Part shown: positions 48,456 through 56,484 of the stretch, one piece after another
How positions within the stretch are numbered: the stretch's first letter is position 1
Layout of the letters: every line of letters begins with the position of its first letter
Assembly (NCBI GenBank): GCA_017433975.1
Contig: JAFRGD010000033.1
Span: forward strand, 29,487 to 93,486
Reading direction: 5' to 3'
Length of the DNA stretch: 64,000 nt
From: Mogibacterium sp.
GTDB lineage: Bacteria; Bacillota; Clostridia; Peptostreptococcales; Anaerovoracaceae
The notes under the pieces: model-generated
The model's database searches: none
What the model was told of the DNA's origin: nothing
Seen by the model: the letters and a program-made list of their open reading frames with translations, nothing else
Made by a program: the position numbers and the translations under genes

Positions 48456-49601
48456 TTGGCTAAGACGACGCTTCCAAAAGAATATCGTATTCATAATAAA
48501 AGCGACAAGCCGGATAACATCGTTGAACGTGACAACAAGATCTATCTGGAGTGCGAAAAGATCGAGAAGGAGCTCCCGTATTTCTTCCGGTCGTATTTTG
48601 TGTACCTCAAAGGAAACGTCCTCCCGATGACGCGCCTTTCGTATCTGCGGGAGGTACGGTCCTTCCTGAACTATCTGATTCATCAGACGGACCTGACCGT
48701 GGCGGAAACGCCCCGGACGATCAAAGCGGAGGAACTGAACCGCGTGACCGCCATGGACGTGAACCTCTTCATCGATTACTGCAGGAAGTACACCGTGGAC
48801 GACGGAAAGAACGTCGTGATTTATGAGAACAACAACAAGACGTTGGCGCGCAAGAAATCGTCCGTCTCCGTGTTGTTCAAGCAGTTGTACCGTGACGGGC
48901 TGGTTGAGAAGAACATCACGGACGGCTTCGACCCGATCAAGGTTCCAAAGCCTGGTGAGCGCGAGATCAAGGCGCTGCAGGACGACGAGGTCATGGTCAT
49001 GCTGGACGCGGTGACCACCGGGGCGTCGCTCACAAAACACGAGCGGCTGTACTGGGAGAAGACGCGGCTCCGTGACAAGGCGATTCTGATTCTTTTCCTG
49101 ACCTATGGCCTGCGGCTGTCGGAGCTGCAGCAGCTCAACCTCTCGTCCTTCCAGTTCTCCCGCGGCGAGTTCAAGATCTACCGAAAGCGCGGCAAAGAGT
49201 CTATCATGCCGCTCAACCGGTCCGCCATCATGGTCGTACAGGATTACATCAATAACGAACGGGCCATGGTCGCCGAGCAGACCGATGCGGCGGATGAGGA
49301 CGCGCTCTTCCTGTCGCTCCAGGGATCCAGGATGACGCAGCGGGCCATCCGCGACCTGGTCAAGAAATACACGTCGATCGCGCTGGATACAACGCGCCAG
49401 AACGGCTACAGCCCGCACAAACTGAGGGCTACCGCCGCGACGAGCCTGATCGGCCGCGGCAATTCGATCTACGACGTCCAGGCGCTGCTCGACCACGAGC
49501 AGGTGACTACAACCCAGCTCTACGCGTCCCACAAGATGAACGTCAAGCGCGACCTCGTCAAGGACATGGAGTGGGAACTCGAACGAAAGGATAACGACTA
49601 G
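48456..49601 (+). CDS. Tyrosine recombinase (XerC/XerD-like)
   Basis: 381 residues. An N-terminal SAM-like core-binding domain (about 50-165) precedes the catalytic domain with the R...HxxR...H...Y residues: Arg220 in GLRLSE, His321 and Arg324 in HKLR, a His in LLDHEQ, and Tyr356 in TTQLYASH. Likely a chromosomally encoded Xer-type site-specific recombinase rather than a phage integrase, because it lies in the housekeeping array and has no other mobile genes beside it. Longer than canonical Xer (about 300) owing to an extended N-terminus and middle. Starts with TTG behind AAAGGGG. Its target site is not visible. Confidence 0.85.
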   Translation: MAKTTLPKEYRIHNKSDKPDNIVERDNKIYLECEKIEKELPYFFRSYFVYLKGNVLPMTRLSYLREVRSFLNYLIHQTDLTVAETPRTIKAEELNRVTAMDVNLFIDYCRKYTVDDGKNVVIYENNNKTLARKKSSVSVLFKQLYRDGLVEKNITDGFDPIKVPKPGEREIKALQDDEVMVMLDAVTTGASLTKHERLYWEKTRLRDKAILILFLTYGLRLSELQQLNLSSFQFSRGEFKIYRKRGKESIMPLNRSAIMVVQDYINNERAMVAEQTDAADEDALFLSLQGSRMTQRAIRDLVKKYTSIALDTTRQNGYSPHKLRATAATSLIGRGNSIYDVQALLDHEQVTTTQLYASHKMNVKRDLVKDMEWELERKDND

Positions 49602-50896
49602 TGTCTTCGGTATATCAAGAGTATTTACAAAAGGAATTCGGGATTTCTGAGGCGGTTCACGACCTGGTCATCGACGCCGAGGCGTCGCTCCGCAATCAGT
49701 TTGACGAAGCGGACCGCATCTGTGAGGTCTGTCAGGTCAAGGTGCTCAAGGCCTTTCAGGAGAACCGCGTCAACGACACGCACTTCGGCTGGAACACGGG
49801 CTACGGGTACGATGACGCCGGACGGGCCGCCGTCGAACGCGTCTACGCCTCGGTGTTCGGTACCGAAGCCGCGCTCGTCCGCCCGAACATCGTCAACGGG
49901 ACGCACGCGATCGCGACGGCGATGTTCGGCATGCTGAAGCCGAGCGACGAACTGCTTTACATCACCGGAACCCCTTATGACACGTTGCTCAACGTCATCG
50001 GTAAGCAGGAGGACGACTTCGTCGGGTCCTTGCGCGACTACGGGGTCCTGTACCGTGAAGTACCGCTGCTGGACGGCGACATCGACTTCGACGCGATCCG
50101 CCGCGAAGGAGGGGACAAGACCAAAGTCGTCGCGATGCAGCGCTCGACCGGGTACGACTTCCGCCCGGCGATTCCGCTCGAGAGCATCCGCCGTGCGATC
50201 CAAATCATCAAAGAAATCGATTCGAAACTTCTCGTTTTTATTGACAATTGCTACGGCGAATTCGTCGACCTGTACGAACCGACGGATTGCGGCGCGGACG
50301 TCATGGCCGGCTCCCTCATCAAGAATCCGGGGGGAGGACTCGCGCTCTCCGGCGGCTACATCGTCGGCCGCTCCGACCTGATCGACCGCATCTCGTACCG
50401 TCTGACATGCCCGGGCATCGGCGCGGAGTGCGGACTGACCTACGGGATGAACCGCCAGGTTTTGCAAGGGCTCTTTCTCGCGCCGAAGGTCGTCAATTCC
50501 GCCGTCAAGGCCGCGATGCTCGCCGGCGTGATCTTCAGCCGCCTCGGGTATGAAGTCATCCCAAAGGAGTACTCCAAGCGGAGCGACATCATCCAGGCCA
50601 TCCGGTTCGGTGACCCGGACAAAATGGTCGCGTTCTGCCAGGCCATCCAGAGCGCTTCACCGATCGATTCTTACGTCACACCGATCCCGTGGGACATGCC
50701 GGGATACGACGACCAGGTCGTCATGGCGGCCGGGAACTTCGTCCAGGGGTCGTCCATCGAGCTCAGCGCGGACGCGCCGCTCCGGGAGCCTTATATCGCA
50801 TATTTCCAAGGCGGTCTCACGTATGAACACGCCAAATTCGGGCTGATCAAGAGCGTTCAGAAGCTCGTATCGCAGGGGCTGATCGATGTCAGATAA
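49601..50896 (+). CDS. Methionine gamma-lyase/aluminium-resistance (YnbB-like) PLP enzyme
   Basis: 431 residues. Fold type I PLP protein of the family once called aluminium resistance protein. Lys241 in GSLIKNPGGGLA is the expected cofactor lysine; N-terminal THFGWNTGYGYDDAGR-like and RPNIVNGTHAIATAMFGML motifs match the family. Proposed activity is cleavage of sulfur amino acids, but this is not proven for most members. Begins with GTG sharing a base with the recombinase stop (TAGTG) and overlaps the VTT gene by 11 bases, so all are coupled. Confidence 0.86.
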   Translation: MSSVYQEYLQKEFGISEAVHDLVIDAEASLRNQFDEADRICEVCQVKVLKAFQENRVNDTHFGWNTGYGYDDAGRAAVERVYASVFGTEAALVRPNIVNGTHAIATAMFGMLKPSDELLYITGTPYDTLLNVIGKQEDDFVGSLRDYGVLYREVPLLDGDIDFDAIRREGGDKTKVVAMQRSTGYDFRPAIPLESIRRAIQIIKEIDSKLLVFIDNCYGEFVDLYEPTDCGADVMAGSLIKNPGGGLALSGGYIVGRSDLIDRISYRLTCPGIGAECGLTYGMNRQVLQGLFLAPKVVNSAVKAAMLAGVIFSRLGYEVIPKEYSKRSDIIQAIRFGDPDKMVAFCQAIQSASPIDSYVTPIPWDMPGYDDQVVMAAGNFVQGSSIELSADAPLREPYIAYFQGGLTYEHAKFGLIKSVQKLVSQGLIDVR

Positions 50897-51692
50897 CAGG
50901 CGGACAAAACCGAGAATATCGCGGGACGAGCGCCGGCGGAACTGGCAGCTTTTCATGCAGGACGTGCGCTACAACCTTCGGAATTCGTCGTTCCAGAGCA
51001 AGGTCGTCGCGTTCGGCAAGCTGCTGATTCTGCTGTTCATTCTCATCGGCATCCCGATCATCATGGCCGTCACGATGAAAGACTCACTTTTGAGTACGGA
51101 ATACTGGGCAAGTCTGCCGGATCGGTTAGGTGACCATAAAATATTATCGTTCATTATCCTCACATTGCTCCAAACCGCCCAAATCGTCATCTCTGTCCTG
51201 CCGGGAGAACCGATTCAGCTCGCAGCAAGTTATTTATATGGTCTCTGGGGCGGTTACGCGATCTGCATTCTCGGGTCGACGTTCGGCATCATCATTACAT
51301 ACCATCTCGCCAAGTTCCTCGGAAGCGACGCGCTGCGCATCGTCTTCGGCGAAGACAAGATCCACGACCTGGTTCATAAGCTGAACAGCCCGAAGGCCTA
51401 TACAATCATCTTTCTTTTATATCTCATCCCGCTGGTTCCGAAGGACCTCGTCAGTTACGTTGCCGGCATTTCGGATATCCGACTGCGGCCGTTTGTCATC
51501 GTCGCGACGCTCGGCCGGTCTCCTGTACTCCTTGGAAACCTTCTGATAGGGCAGTATCTGCGCGATCAGAACTATGTCGGCGTAGCGATCACTGTTCTTA
51601 TTTTCGCCGTCCTGTTGTTCCTTTGCTGGAAGTTTAAAGACGTGATCATGGCCAAGATCTCTTCATTCGAGGAGGAATACGACAAGAAATAG
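50886..51692 (+). CDS. TVP38/TMEM64 (VTT/DedA-like) membrane protein
   Basis: 268 residues with about five to six hydrophobic spans (near residues 38-60, 85-110, 115-145, 165-185, 195-225 and 230-252). Contains the VTT features PGEPIQLAASYLYG and FGIIITYHLAKFLG, and FLLYLIPLVPKDLVSYVAG, which matches the re-entrant loop region of the family. Relatives include lipid-translocating DedA-type proteins; a lipid-scramblase or phospholipid flipping role is inferred only from the family. The N-terminus is basic and Arg-rich, the C-terminus charged. Last gene of the long array. Confidence 0.83.
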   Translation: MSDNRRTKPRISRDERRRNWQLFMQDVRYNLRNSSFQSKVVAFGKLLILLFILIGIPIIMAVTMKDSLLSTEYWASLPDRLGDHKILSFIILTLLQTAQIVISVLPGEPIQLAASYLYGLWGGYAICILGSTFGIIITYHLAKFLGSDALRIVFGEDKIHDLVHKLNSPKAYTIIFLLYLIPLVPKDLVSYVAGISDIRLRPFVIVATLGRSPVLLGNLLIGQYLRDQNYVGVAITVLIFAVLLFLCWKFKDVIMAKISSFEEEYDKK

Positions 51693-51771
51693 CCGTTTTT
51701 CAGGCTGTTTCCGTCGATATTTTTCTTTTTTTTGCCCTTTTTTGCGATATTGGTCAAAAGATTCCTCAATT

Positions 51772-51785
51772 CGAACATTTGTTCA
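51772..51785 (+). promoter_or_regulatory. LexA (SOS) box 1
   Basis: CGAACATTTGTTCA matches the Gram-positive LexA consensus core GAAC-N4-GTTC. It ends 8 bases upstream of the -35 box of the LysM gene promoter. Confidence 0.83.
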
Positions 51786-51793
51786 TTTTTCTG

Positions 51794-51822
51794 TTGACAG
51801 GGGTTTTGACAGGAGATATAAT
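51794..51822 (+). promoter_or_regulatory. Consensus sigma-A promoter of the LysM gene
   Basis: A perfect -35 TTGACA (51794-51799) and a perfect -10 TATAAT (51817-51822) are 17 bases apart. Such a strong promoter is expected for a tightly repressed SOS gene. LexA boxes lie on both sides of it. Confidence 0.92.
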
Positions 51823-51833
51823 TGCATCATCAA

Positions 51834-51847
51834 AGAACATTTGTTCT
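51834..51847 (+). promoter_or_regulatory. LexA (SOS) box 2
   Basis: AGAACATTTGTTCT has the same GAAC-N4-GTTC core and lies about 12-25 bases after the -10 box, over the start of transcription. Its centre is 62 bases from that of box 1, about six helical turns, so both lie on one face of the DNA. Confidence 0.85.
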
Positions 51848-51869
51848 TTTTAAGAAAGAGGTGATTGCA

Positions 51870-52190
51870 ATGACAGAGAGAACGCACAAGAGATACCGCA
51901 TTGTCAAACCGTTCCGGTTTTTCCTTTTCGTATTGATCTGCGTCATGATTCTGACCATGGGCATTTATACGGTCTTCAGCAATCCGATTGAGGCTGCGGC
52001 GACTTCTTATACATACCGCGAGATTACGGTCCGCGAGAACGATACGTTGTGGGACATCGCGTGTGAGTACGGACCGTCCAACATGGATCCGCGGATTGTT
52101 GTCCAGGAGATCTGTGACGCGAACGATATCACGCCGGAGGATATTCATTGCGGCGATTCGGTTTTCGTACCGATTGAAATCAACCGATAA
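51870..52190 (+). CDS. SOS-controlled membrane LysM protein (YneA-like division inhibitor)
   Basis: 106 residues. A basic N-terminus, one membrane helix (about residues 16-38), then a single LysM domain (about 48-100; TVRENDTLWDIACEYG at its start). This is the architecture of Bacillus YneA, a short-lived inhibitor of cell division induced by DNA damage. The control region agrees: a consensus promoter flanked by two LexA boxes. The ribosome site is GAAAGAGGTG. No lexA is in the window, although yneA-like genes usually lie beside it. Function as a division inhibitor is inferred from architecture and control, since YneA sequences are poorly conserved. A terminator follows. Confidence 0.83.
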   Translation: MTERTHKRYRIVKPFRFFLFVLICVMILTMGIYTVFSNPIEAAATSYTYREITVRENDTLWDIACEYGPSNMDPRIVVQEICDANDITPEDIHCGDSVFVPIEINR

Positions 52191-52277
52191 TACATGGATG
52201 ATTTAGCAGGTAGGAATCGACAATTCATATTACGATTACATCAAACTTTTTATAACTCCCAAACCCAAACACCGGAA

Positions 52278-52306
52278 GCTCCCTGAAACGCGATCAGGGG
52301 GCTTTT
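52278..52306 (+). terminator. Intrinsic terminator after the LysM gene
   Basis: Stem GCTCCCTGA (52278-52286) with TCAGGGGGC (52294-52302), loop AACGCGA, then TTTT. Confidence 0.85.
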
Positions 52307-52341
52307 GGTTTATATATGATATATGCAGATCCCCCTCATAT

Positions 52342-52377
52342 TAACTATTCCCAAAATTATGATTTTAGGAATAGTTA
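52342..52377. repeat. Inverted repeat (hairpin)
   Basis: Arms TAACTATTCC (52342-52351) and GGAATAGTTA (52368-52377) are perfectly complementary. Inside them AAAAT/ATTTT continues the stem after one mismatch, leaving the loop TATG. No T run follows, so it is not a normal terminator. Confidence 0.8.
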
Positions 52378-52487
52378 TGTCCCTTAAATAGGATGTGACA
52401 ATAGGAGTCCCTCCTCCTTCCTGCCTTTTTGTGAAACAACGATACACTCGATAAATATTGATTTTTCAACGGTTTTATTAAAGGTGT

Positions 52488-52501
52488 TTATTATGTAATA
52501 A
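52488..52501. repeat. Short AT palindrome
   Basis: TTATTA and TAATAA are separated by TG. It is short and could be chance in AT-rich DNA. Confidence 0.5.
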
Positions 52502-52617
52502 GAAAAAATGTCTTTACAGGTTTGTCTTAGAAATTATAATAATCGTTCATATAACAAATCATTTTGAACTATTCTTAAAATCGGGTCCCCTATTACTACA
52601 TACCTTCAGATGAAAAG

Positions 52618-52639
52618 GGCGGTCCCTTAAGGGACCGCC
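52618..52639 (-). terminator. Terminator of the nifJ-to-AICAR transformylase operon
   Basis: GGCGGTCCC and GGGACCGCC are perfectly complementary around TTAA. On the - strand the stem is followed by CTTTTC, placing it as the end of the AICAR transformylase transcript. Confidence 0.8.
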
Positions 52640-52677
52640 TGTCGAAAACAAATATTTGTGATTCGAAAAACACGTCA

Positions 52678-53865
52678 TCAATGATGGAACAGCCGGAATC
52701 CGGTGAAGCACATGACCATGCCGTATTCGTTGCAGGCTGCGAGCACGAGATCATCTCGCTTAGAGCCGCCTGGCTGGGCCACGTATTTCACACCGCTCTG
52801 GCGGGCCCGCTCGATGTTGTCCGGGACCGGGAAAAACGCGTCCGAGCCGAGCGATACGCCGTCGATGGTATCGAGGTAAGCTCTCTTTTCGGCCAGTGTG
52901 AACGGTGCCGGCGCGGTCACAAAGAGCCCCGTCCAGTCATAGGTCCCGTTGGCCTCCGGGGTGTCTTCCATCGCGATGTAACGGTCGATGAAATTATCCT
53001 TTTCCGGACGGCCGACGCCTTCCTTCCACGGCAGGTTGAGCACCTGATCGCTCTGCCGCAGGAACCAGTTATCCGCCTTGGTTCCGGCCAGCCGCGTGCA
53101 GTGGACGCGGGACTGCTGGCCTGCTCCGATGCCGACCGCCTGCCCGTCGTACGCGAACGCGACCGAATTTGACTGCGTGTATTTGAGCGCGATCAGCGCG
53201 ATAATCAGGTCTTCTTTGGCCTCCTGCGGGAGTTCCTTATTGTCCGTCACGATGTTCTGCAGGCAGGATTCGTTGATCTCGAGGAAGTTGTGCCCCTGCT
53301 CGAACACGACGCCGAACACCTGTTTGATTTCCTGTTCTGGCGGTACGTAGTCCGGATTGACCTGCAAAATGACGTAATTTCCGCTCTTTTTTGTCTTGAG
53401 GAGCGCCAGCGCCTCGTCAGTATACCCAGGTGCAATGATTCCGTCGGATACTTCCCGCTTGATCAGGCGCGCACACGTCTCGTCGCACACGTCGCTGAGG
53501 GAGATGAAGTCGCCGAAGGAAGACATGCGGTCCGTTCCCCTCGCCCGCGCGTACGCCGTGGCGATCGGAGAGTCGTCCAGGCCCTCGATGTCATCGACAA
53601 AGACGGCGCGTTTCAGCCGGTCGCTCATCGGGCGGCCGATGGCGGCGGACGTCGGGCTGACGTGCTTGAACGAAGTCGCCGCGCACTGTCCTGTGGCGGC
53701 CTTGATTTCTTTCACTAGCTGCCAGCCGTTCAAAGCGTCGAGCAGGTTGATGTAGCCAGGGCGGCCGTTCAGTACCTCAAACGGCAGGTCGCTGCCGTCC
53801 GGCATGGATACGCTCGCAGGTTTCTGATTCGGGTTGCAGCCGTATTTCAGTTCGAATTTCTTCAT
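52678..53865 (-). CDS. purH: Free-standing AICAR transformylase (PurH C-terminal domain only)
   Basis: 395 residues. Transfers the formyl group from 10-formyltetrahydrofolate to AICAR, giving FAICAR. It starts ELKYGCNPNQKPASV, the beginning of the transformylase half of PurH, and has the Lys-His catalytic pair in SFKHVSPTSAA (about residues 66-76) plus the SSFGDFISLSD and QQSRVHCTRLA motifs. The IMP cyclohydrolase domain (about 200 residues), normally fused at the N-terminus, is missing and there is no sign of truncation: ATG with AGGAGG upstream begins the domain cleanly. A separate cyclohydrolase is encoded two genes upstream. The hairpin at 52618-52639 ends the transcript. Confidence 0.93.
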   Translation of the reverse strand: MKKFELKYGCNPNQKPASVSMPDGSDLPFEVLNGRPGYINLLDALNGWQLVKEIKAATGQCAATSFKHVSPTSAAIGRPMSDRLKRAVFVDDIEGLDDSPIATAYARARGTDRMSSFGDFISLSDVCDETCARLIKREVSDGIIAPGYTDEALALLKTKKSGNYVILQVNPDYVPPEQEIKQVFGVVFEQGHNFLEINESCLQNIVTDNKELPQEAKEDLIIALIALKYTQSNSVAFAYDGQAVGIGAGQQSRVHCTRLAGTKADNWFLRQSDQVLNLPWKEGVGRPEKDNFIDRYIAMEDTPEANGTYDWTGLFVTAPAPFTLAEKRAYLDTIDGVSLGSDAFFPVPDNIERARQSGVKYVAQPGGSKRDDLVLAACNEYGMVMCFTGFRLFHH

Positions 53866-53902
53866 GATAAGGTCCTCCTCGTTGCTAGTACAGTTGCAGC
53901 TT

Positions 53903-55336
53903 TCAAATGTTGATCTCGGATTTGATCTTTACGTTCGGGTGTCGGCGTGCAATCGGGCCGATCGTATCCTGGAGGAAATCTATGACCTGAGATGCGCTAC
54001 GCCCGGTATATAGGGTCGGGTCCATCGTCGCCAGGATCTCCTCTCTGGTCAAATTGAACGACGGGTCTCCAGCGATCCGGTCGACGAGGTCGTTCGGCAG
54101 GCCTTCCTGTTTGACCTGCAGCGTCGCGGCGTGAGAATGCACGCGGATCCGCTCGTGAATCTCCTGGCGGTTTCCGCCGCGCTTGACCGCTTCCATCATG
54201 ATGTTCTCGGTTGCGATGAACGGGAGTTTTTCCATGACGCGCGCGTAGATCACCTTTGGATAGACGACCATGTCCTCGGAAATATTGATGTATAAGTCGA
54301 GGATGCCGTCCACGGCGAGGAACGCCTCCGGTACGGAGATCCGCTTGTTGGCGGAGTCGTCGAGCGTTCTTTCAAACCACTGCGTCGCAGCCGTGATGGC
54401 CGGATTGAGCGAGTCGATCATGACGTATCTCGCAAGCGATGTAATCCGCTCGGACCGCATCGGGTTGCGTTTATAAGGCATGGCAGATGAGCCGATTTGA
54501 GATTTCTCAAACGGTTCCTCCATCTCGCCGAACGACTGCAGGATCCGGAGGTCGTTGGAGAATTTGGACGCGCTCTGGGCGATTCCGGACAGCGTGGAAA
54601 GGATATTATAATCCACCTTGCGCGTATACGTCTGACCGGACACAGGCACGCAGCCGGCAAAGCCGAACTCCTCCGCGATCAGCTCGTCGAGCCTGCGGAC
54701 CTTGGCTTCGTCGCCGTCAAACAGTTCCATGAAGCTCGCCTGCGTCCCGGTCGTCCCCTTGGACCCGAGGAGCCGCAGGTCATCGATCCGCCGCTCGAGT
54801 TCGATGATATCTAACGCGAGGTCATACATCCAAAGCGTCGCGCGCTTGCCGACGGTTGTAAGCTGGGCCGGTTGGAGGTGCGTATAGCCGAGGCACGGCA
54901 GGTCCTTATACCGCAGCGCAAACCGCGACGGGTTCAATACGACCTGAACGGCCTTGTCGAGCAGCAGGCGCAGCGCGTCGCGCATGATGATGACGTCGGT
55001 ATTGTCGCCGACGTAGCAGGACGTCGCCCCGAGGTGAATGATCGGCTCCGCCTTCGGACAGCGTTTGCCGTAGGCGTACACGTGGCTCATCACGTCGTGG
55101 CGGACTTTTTTCTCCTGCGCCTCCGCGACGTCATAGTCCACGATGTGTTTCGCAGCGGTCAGCTCGTCGATCTGCTCCTGCGTGATGTCCAGACCGAGCT
55201 CCCGCTCCGCCTTCGCGAGCGCGATCCAGAGCTCGTGCCAGGTCGTGAATTTCTTCTGCTCGGAGAAGATGTATTTCATCTCCTTGCTCGCATACCGCGC
55301 GGAAAGAGGCGATCTGTATTGCGTCTTGTTATCCAT
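53903..55336 (-). CDS. purB: Adenylosuccinate lyase
   Basis: 477 residues. Catalyses two purine steps: release of fumarate from SAICAR to give AICAR, and from adenylosuccinate to give AMP. Fumarase/aspartase superfamily signature SSAMPYKRNPMRSERI near residue 290, HLGATSCYVGDNTD near 100 and a TTGTQASFMELF loop near 205. The AICAR it makes is the substrate of the next gene, the transformylase. The start ATG overlaps the stop of the IMP cyclohydrolase gene (TGATGG). Confidence 0.95.
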   Translation of the reverse strand: MDNKTQYRSPLSARYASKEMKYIFSEQKKFTTWHELWIALAKAERELGLDITQEQIDELTAAKHIVDYDVAEAQEKKVRHDVMSHVYAYGKRCPKAEPIIHLGATSCYVGDNTDVIIMRDALRLLLDKAVQVVLNPSRFALRYKDLPCLGYTHLQPAQLTTVGKRATLWMYDLALDIIELERRIDDLRLLGSKGTTGTQASFMELFDGDEAKVRRLDELIAEEFGFAGCVPVSGQTYTRKVDYNILSTLSGIAQSASKFSNDLRILQSFGEMEEPFEKSQIGSSAMPYKRNPMRSERITSLARYVMIDSLNPAITAATQWFERTLDDSANKRISVPEAFLAVDGILDLYINISEDMVVYPKVIYARVMEKLPFIATENIMMEAVKRGGNRQEIHERIRVHSHAATLQVKQEGLPNDLVDRIAGDPSFNLTREEILATMDPTLYTGRSASQVIDFLQDTIGPIARRHPNVKIKSEINI

Positions 55337-56046
55337 CAGTCCCCCATTCTCTTGTTCAGGATGCGGATATCAAAATCCTTACTCTCGCGGTCGATGAACA
55401 TCGTGCAGAGAGAAATTTTGTTATCATCATCCAGGGAAGTCCAAATCGTATTGGTGAACGTGCTGAAATCATCCGGAATGCTGACGGTCCATGGTTCTCC
55501 CTCAAACGACGGCAGCGGGTTGCCGTCGCTTTCATATGTATGGATGAAACGGCCCGTTCCGTCAACCGGTTCGTATTCATAGAAATACCTGCCGCAACGT
55601 TCCCCTGCTCCGTCGATGTTCTTCAAAATGCTGAGTTTATAATCTCCGTTGACGCAATCGACCAAGCCGGAGATCCTCGGCGTAAAATTCGGCCCGTCAG
55701 GCTCAAAATTACGCGTTCTGAGCGCATCCTCAAACGTCAATCCAGCTTTGATGTACTCGCAGATCGTATCCGTCTGATCGCCGTTTGTGACGATCAGATT
55801 CGTGCCGCAAAGCCGGATCGGATAGTAAATGATCAGTGACGGATCTTCCACCTTGGACTCGTCAAAAGGAGCGATCACTATATTTGTATCCTCCATAAAG
55901 AAATACCGGTTTCTGCTGTTTTCGGACCTTCCCATAATGAAATAGGCAACGGCGATCTTATCAGCGGTCGTACCGATAAGGATGCCCCTGCCCCAGTAGC
56001 GATTGGAAGTAAGAAAGCCGAGATCATTGATTGCGCTTTTGTTCAT
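55336..56046 (-). CDS. purO: PurO-type IMP cyclohydrolase
   Basis: 236 residues. The N-terminal YWGRGILIGTTADKIAVAY, the RSENSRNR motif, NLIVTNGDQTDTI and FTPRISGLVDCVNG closely follow the archaeal-type IMP cyclohydrolase family (PF07826, Ntn-hydrolase-like fold), which closes FAICAR to IMP. It is unrelated to the PurH N-terminal domain. The next genes, purB and a transformylase lacking that domain, make this assignment coherent: together they run SAICAR to IMP. Start overlaps ruvX by 4 bases. Assignment is by remembered family motifs, so a search is needed to confirm. The C-terminal segment (about residues 180-236) has no motif I recognise. Confidence 0.8.
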   Translation of the reverse strand: MNKSAINDLGFLTSNRYWGRGILIGTTADKIAVAYFIMGRSENSRNRYFFMEDTNIVIAPFDESKVEDPSLIIYYPIRLCGTNLIVTNGDQTDTICEYIKAGLTFEDALRTRNFEPDGPNFTPRISGLVDCVNGDYKLSILKNIDGAGERCGRYFYEYEPVDGTGRFIHTYESDGNPLPSFEGEPWTVSIPDDFSTFTNTIWTSLDDDNKISLCTMFIDRESKDFDIRILNKRMGD

Positions 56047-56477
56047 GATTTCTCCATCCTGTCTAAATAACTCTGCAGTATAACGATAGCAGCCTGCCTG
56101 TCGATGATGGCCTTACGGTCTTTGCGCCGGACGTCCGCTTCGATCATCGCGCGCTCCGCGATCTTGGTCGTGAAGCGCTCGTCCTGCCATTCCACTTTGA
56201 CCTTGGAGAGGCCGGAGCTGCGGAGTTTGTTGCAAAGCATCGTGTGAAACTCCCGGACTTTCTGCGTCTGGACGCTGTCCGTCCCGTTCAGGTTGAGCGG
56301 TAGTCCCACTACGACGGTATCGCAATCGTACTCCCGGACGAGGTCCAGAACCTTGCCCGCATCCTTGCGAATGCCGACGCGTTCGATCGTCGTGACGCCC
56401 TGCGCGATGATGCCCAGAGCGTCACTGACGGAAACGCCGATCGTTTTGTCACCAATGTCGAGTCCCAGTTTTCTCAT
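56043..56477 (-). CDS. ruvX: Putative pre-16S rRNA nuclease/Holliday junction resolvase RuvX (YqgF)
   Basis: 144 residues. RNase H-like fold with LGLDIGDKTIGVSVSD at the N-terminus, VVGLPLNLNGTDS near residue 57 and DERFTTKIAERAMIEA near residue 100, all typical of YqgF. Described variously as a 16S rRNA 5'-end processing nuclease or a Holliday-junction resolvase. alaS-ireB-ruvX is a conserved Firmicutes order. It overlaps the purO start. Confidence 0.92.
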   Translation of the reverse strand: MRKLGLDIGDKTIGVSVSDALGIIAQGVTTIERVGIRKDAGKVLDLVREYDCDTVVVGLPLNLNGTDSVQTQKVREFHTMLCNKLRSSGLSKVKVEWQDERFTTKIAERAMIEADVRRKDRKAIIDRQAAIVILQSYLDRMEKS

Positions 56478-56484
56478 GGCGGAA

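Larger units (their letters stand above)
52307..52617. other. AT-rich non-coding stretch between converging operons
   Basis: No gene with recognisable content. The base composition is clearly more AT-rich than the rest of the window. It contains two inverted repeats and several short T/A runs. It also holds an internal sequence AACTATTCTTAAAAT (about 52567-52581) that resembles one arm of the upstream repeat (AACTATTCCCAAAAT, 52343 on). It could be a decayed mobile element or unselected spacer; there is no protein evidence. Confidence 0.6.

Noticed and set aside
48456..49601. Prophage or integrative element because of the tyrosine recombinase
   Set aside because: No excisionase, phage, conjugation or cargo genes flank it, no tRNA attachment repeat was seen, and it sits within coupled core genes.
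52640..52646. TGTCGAA, a match to the Spo0A 0A box
   Set aside because: A 7-base match is expected several times by chance in 64 kb on two strands, and it lies just after a terminator, not in a promoter.
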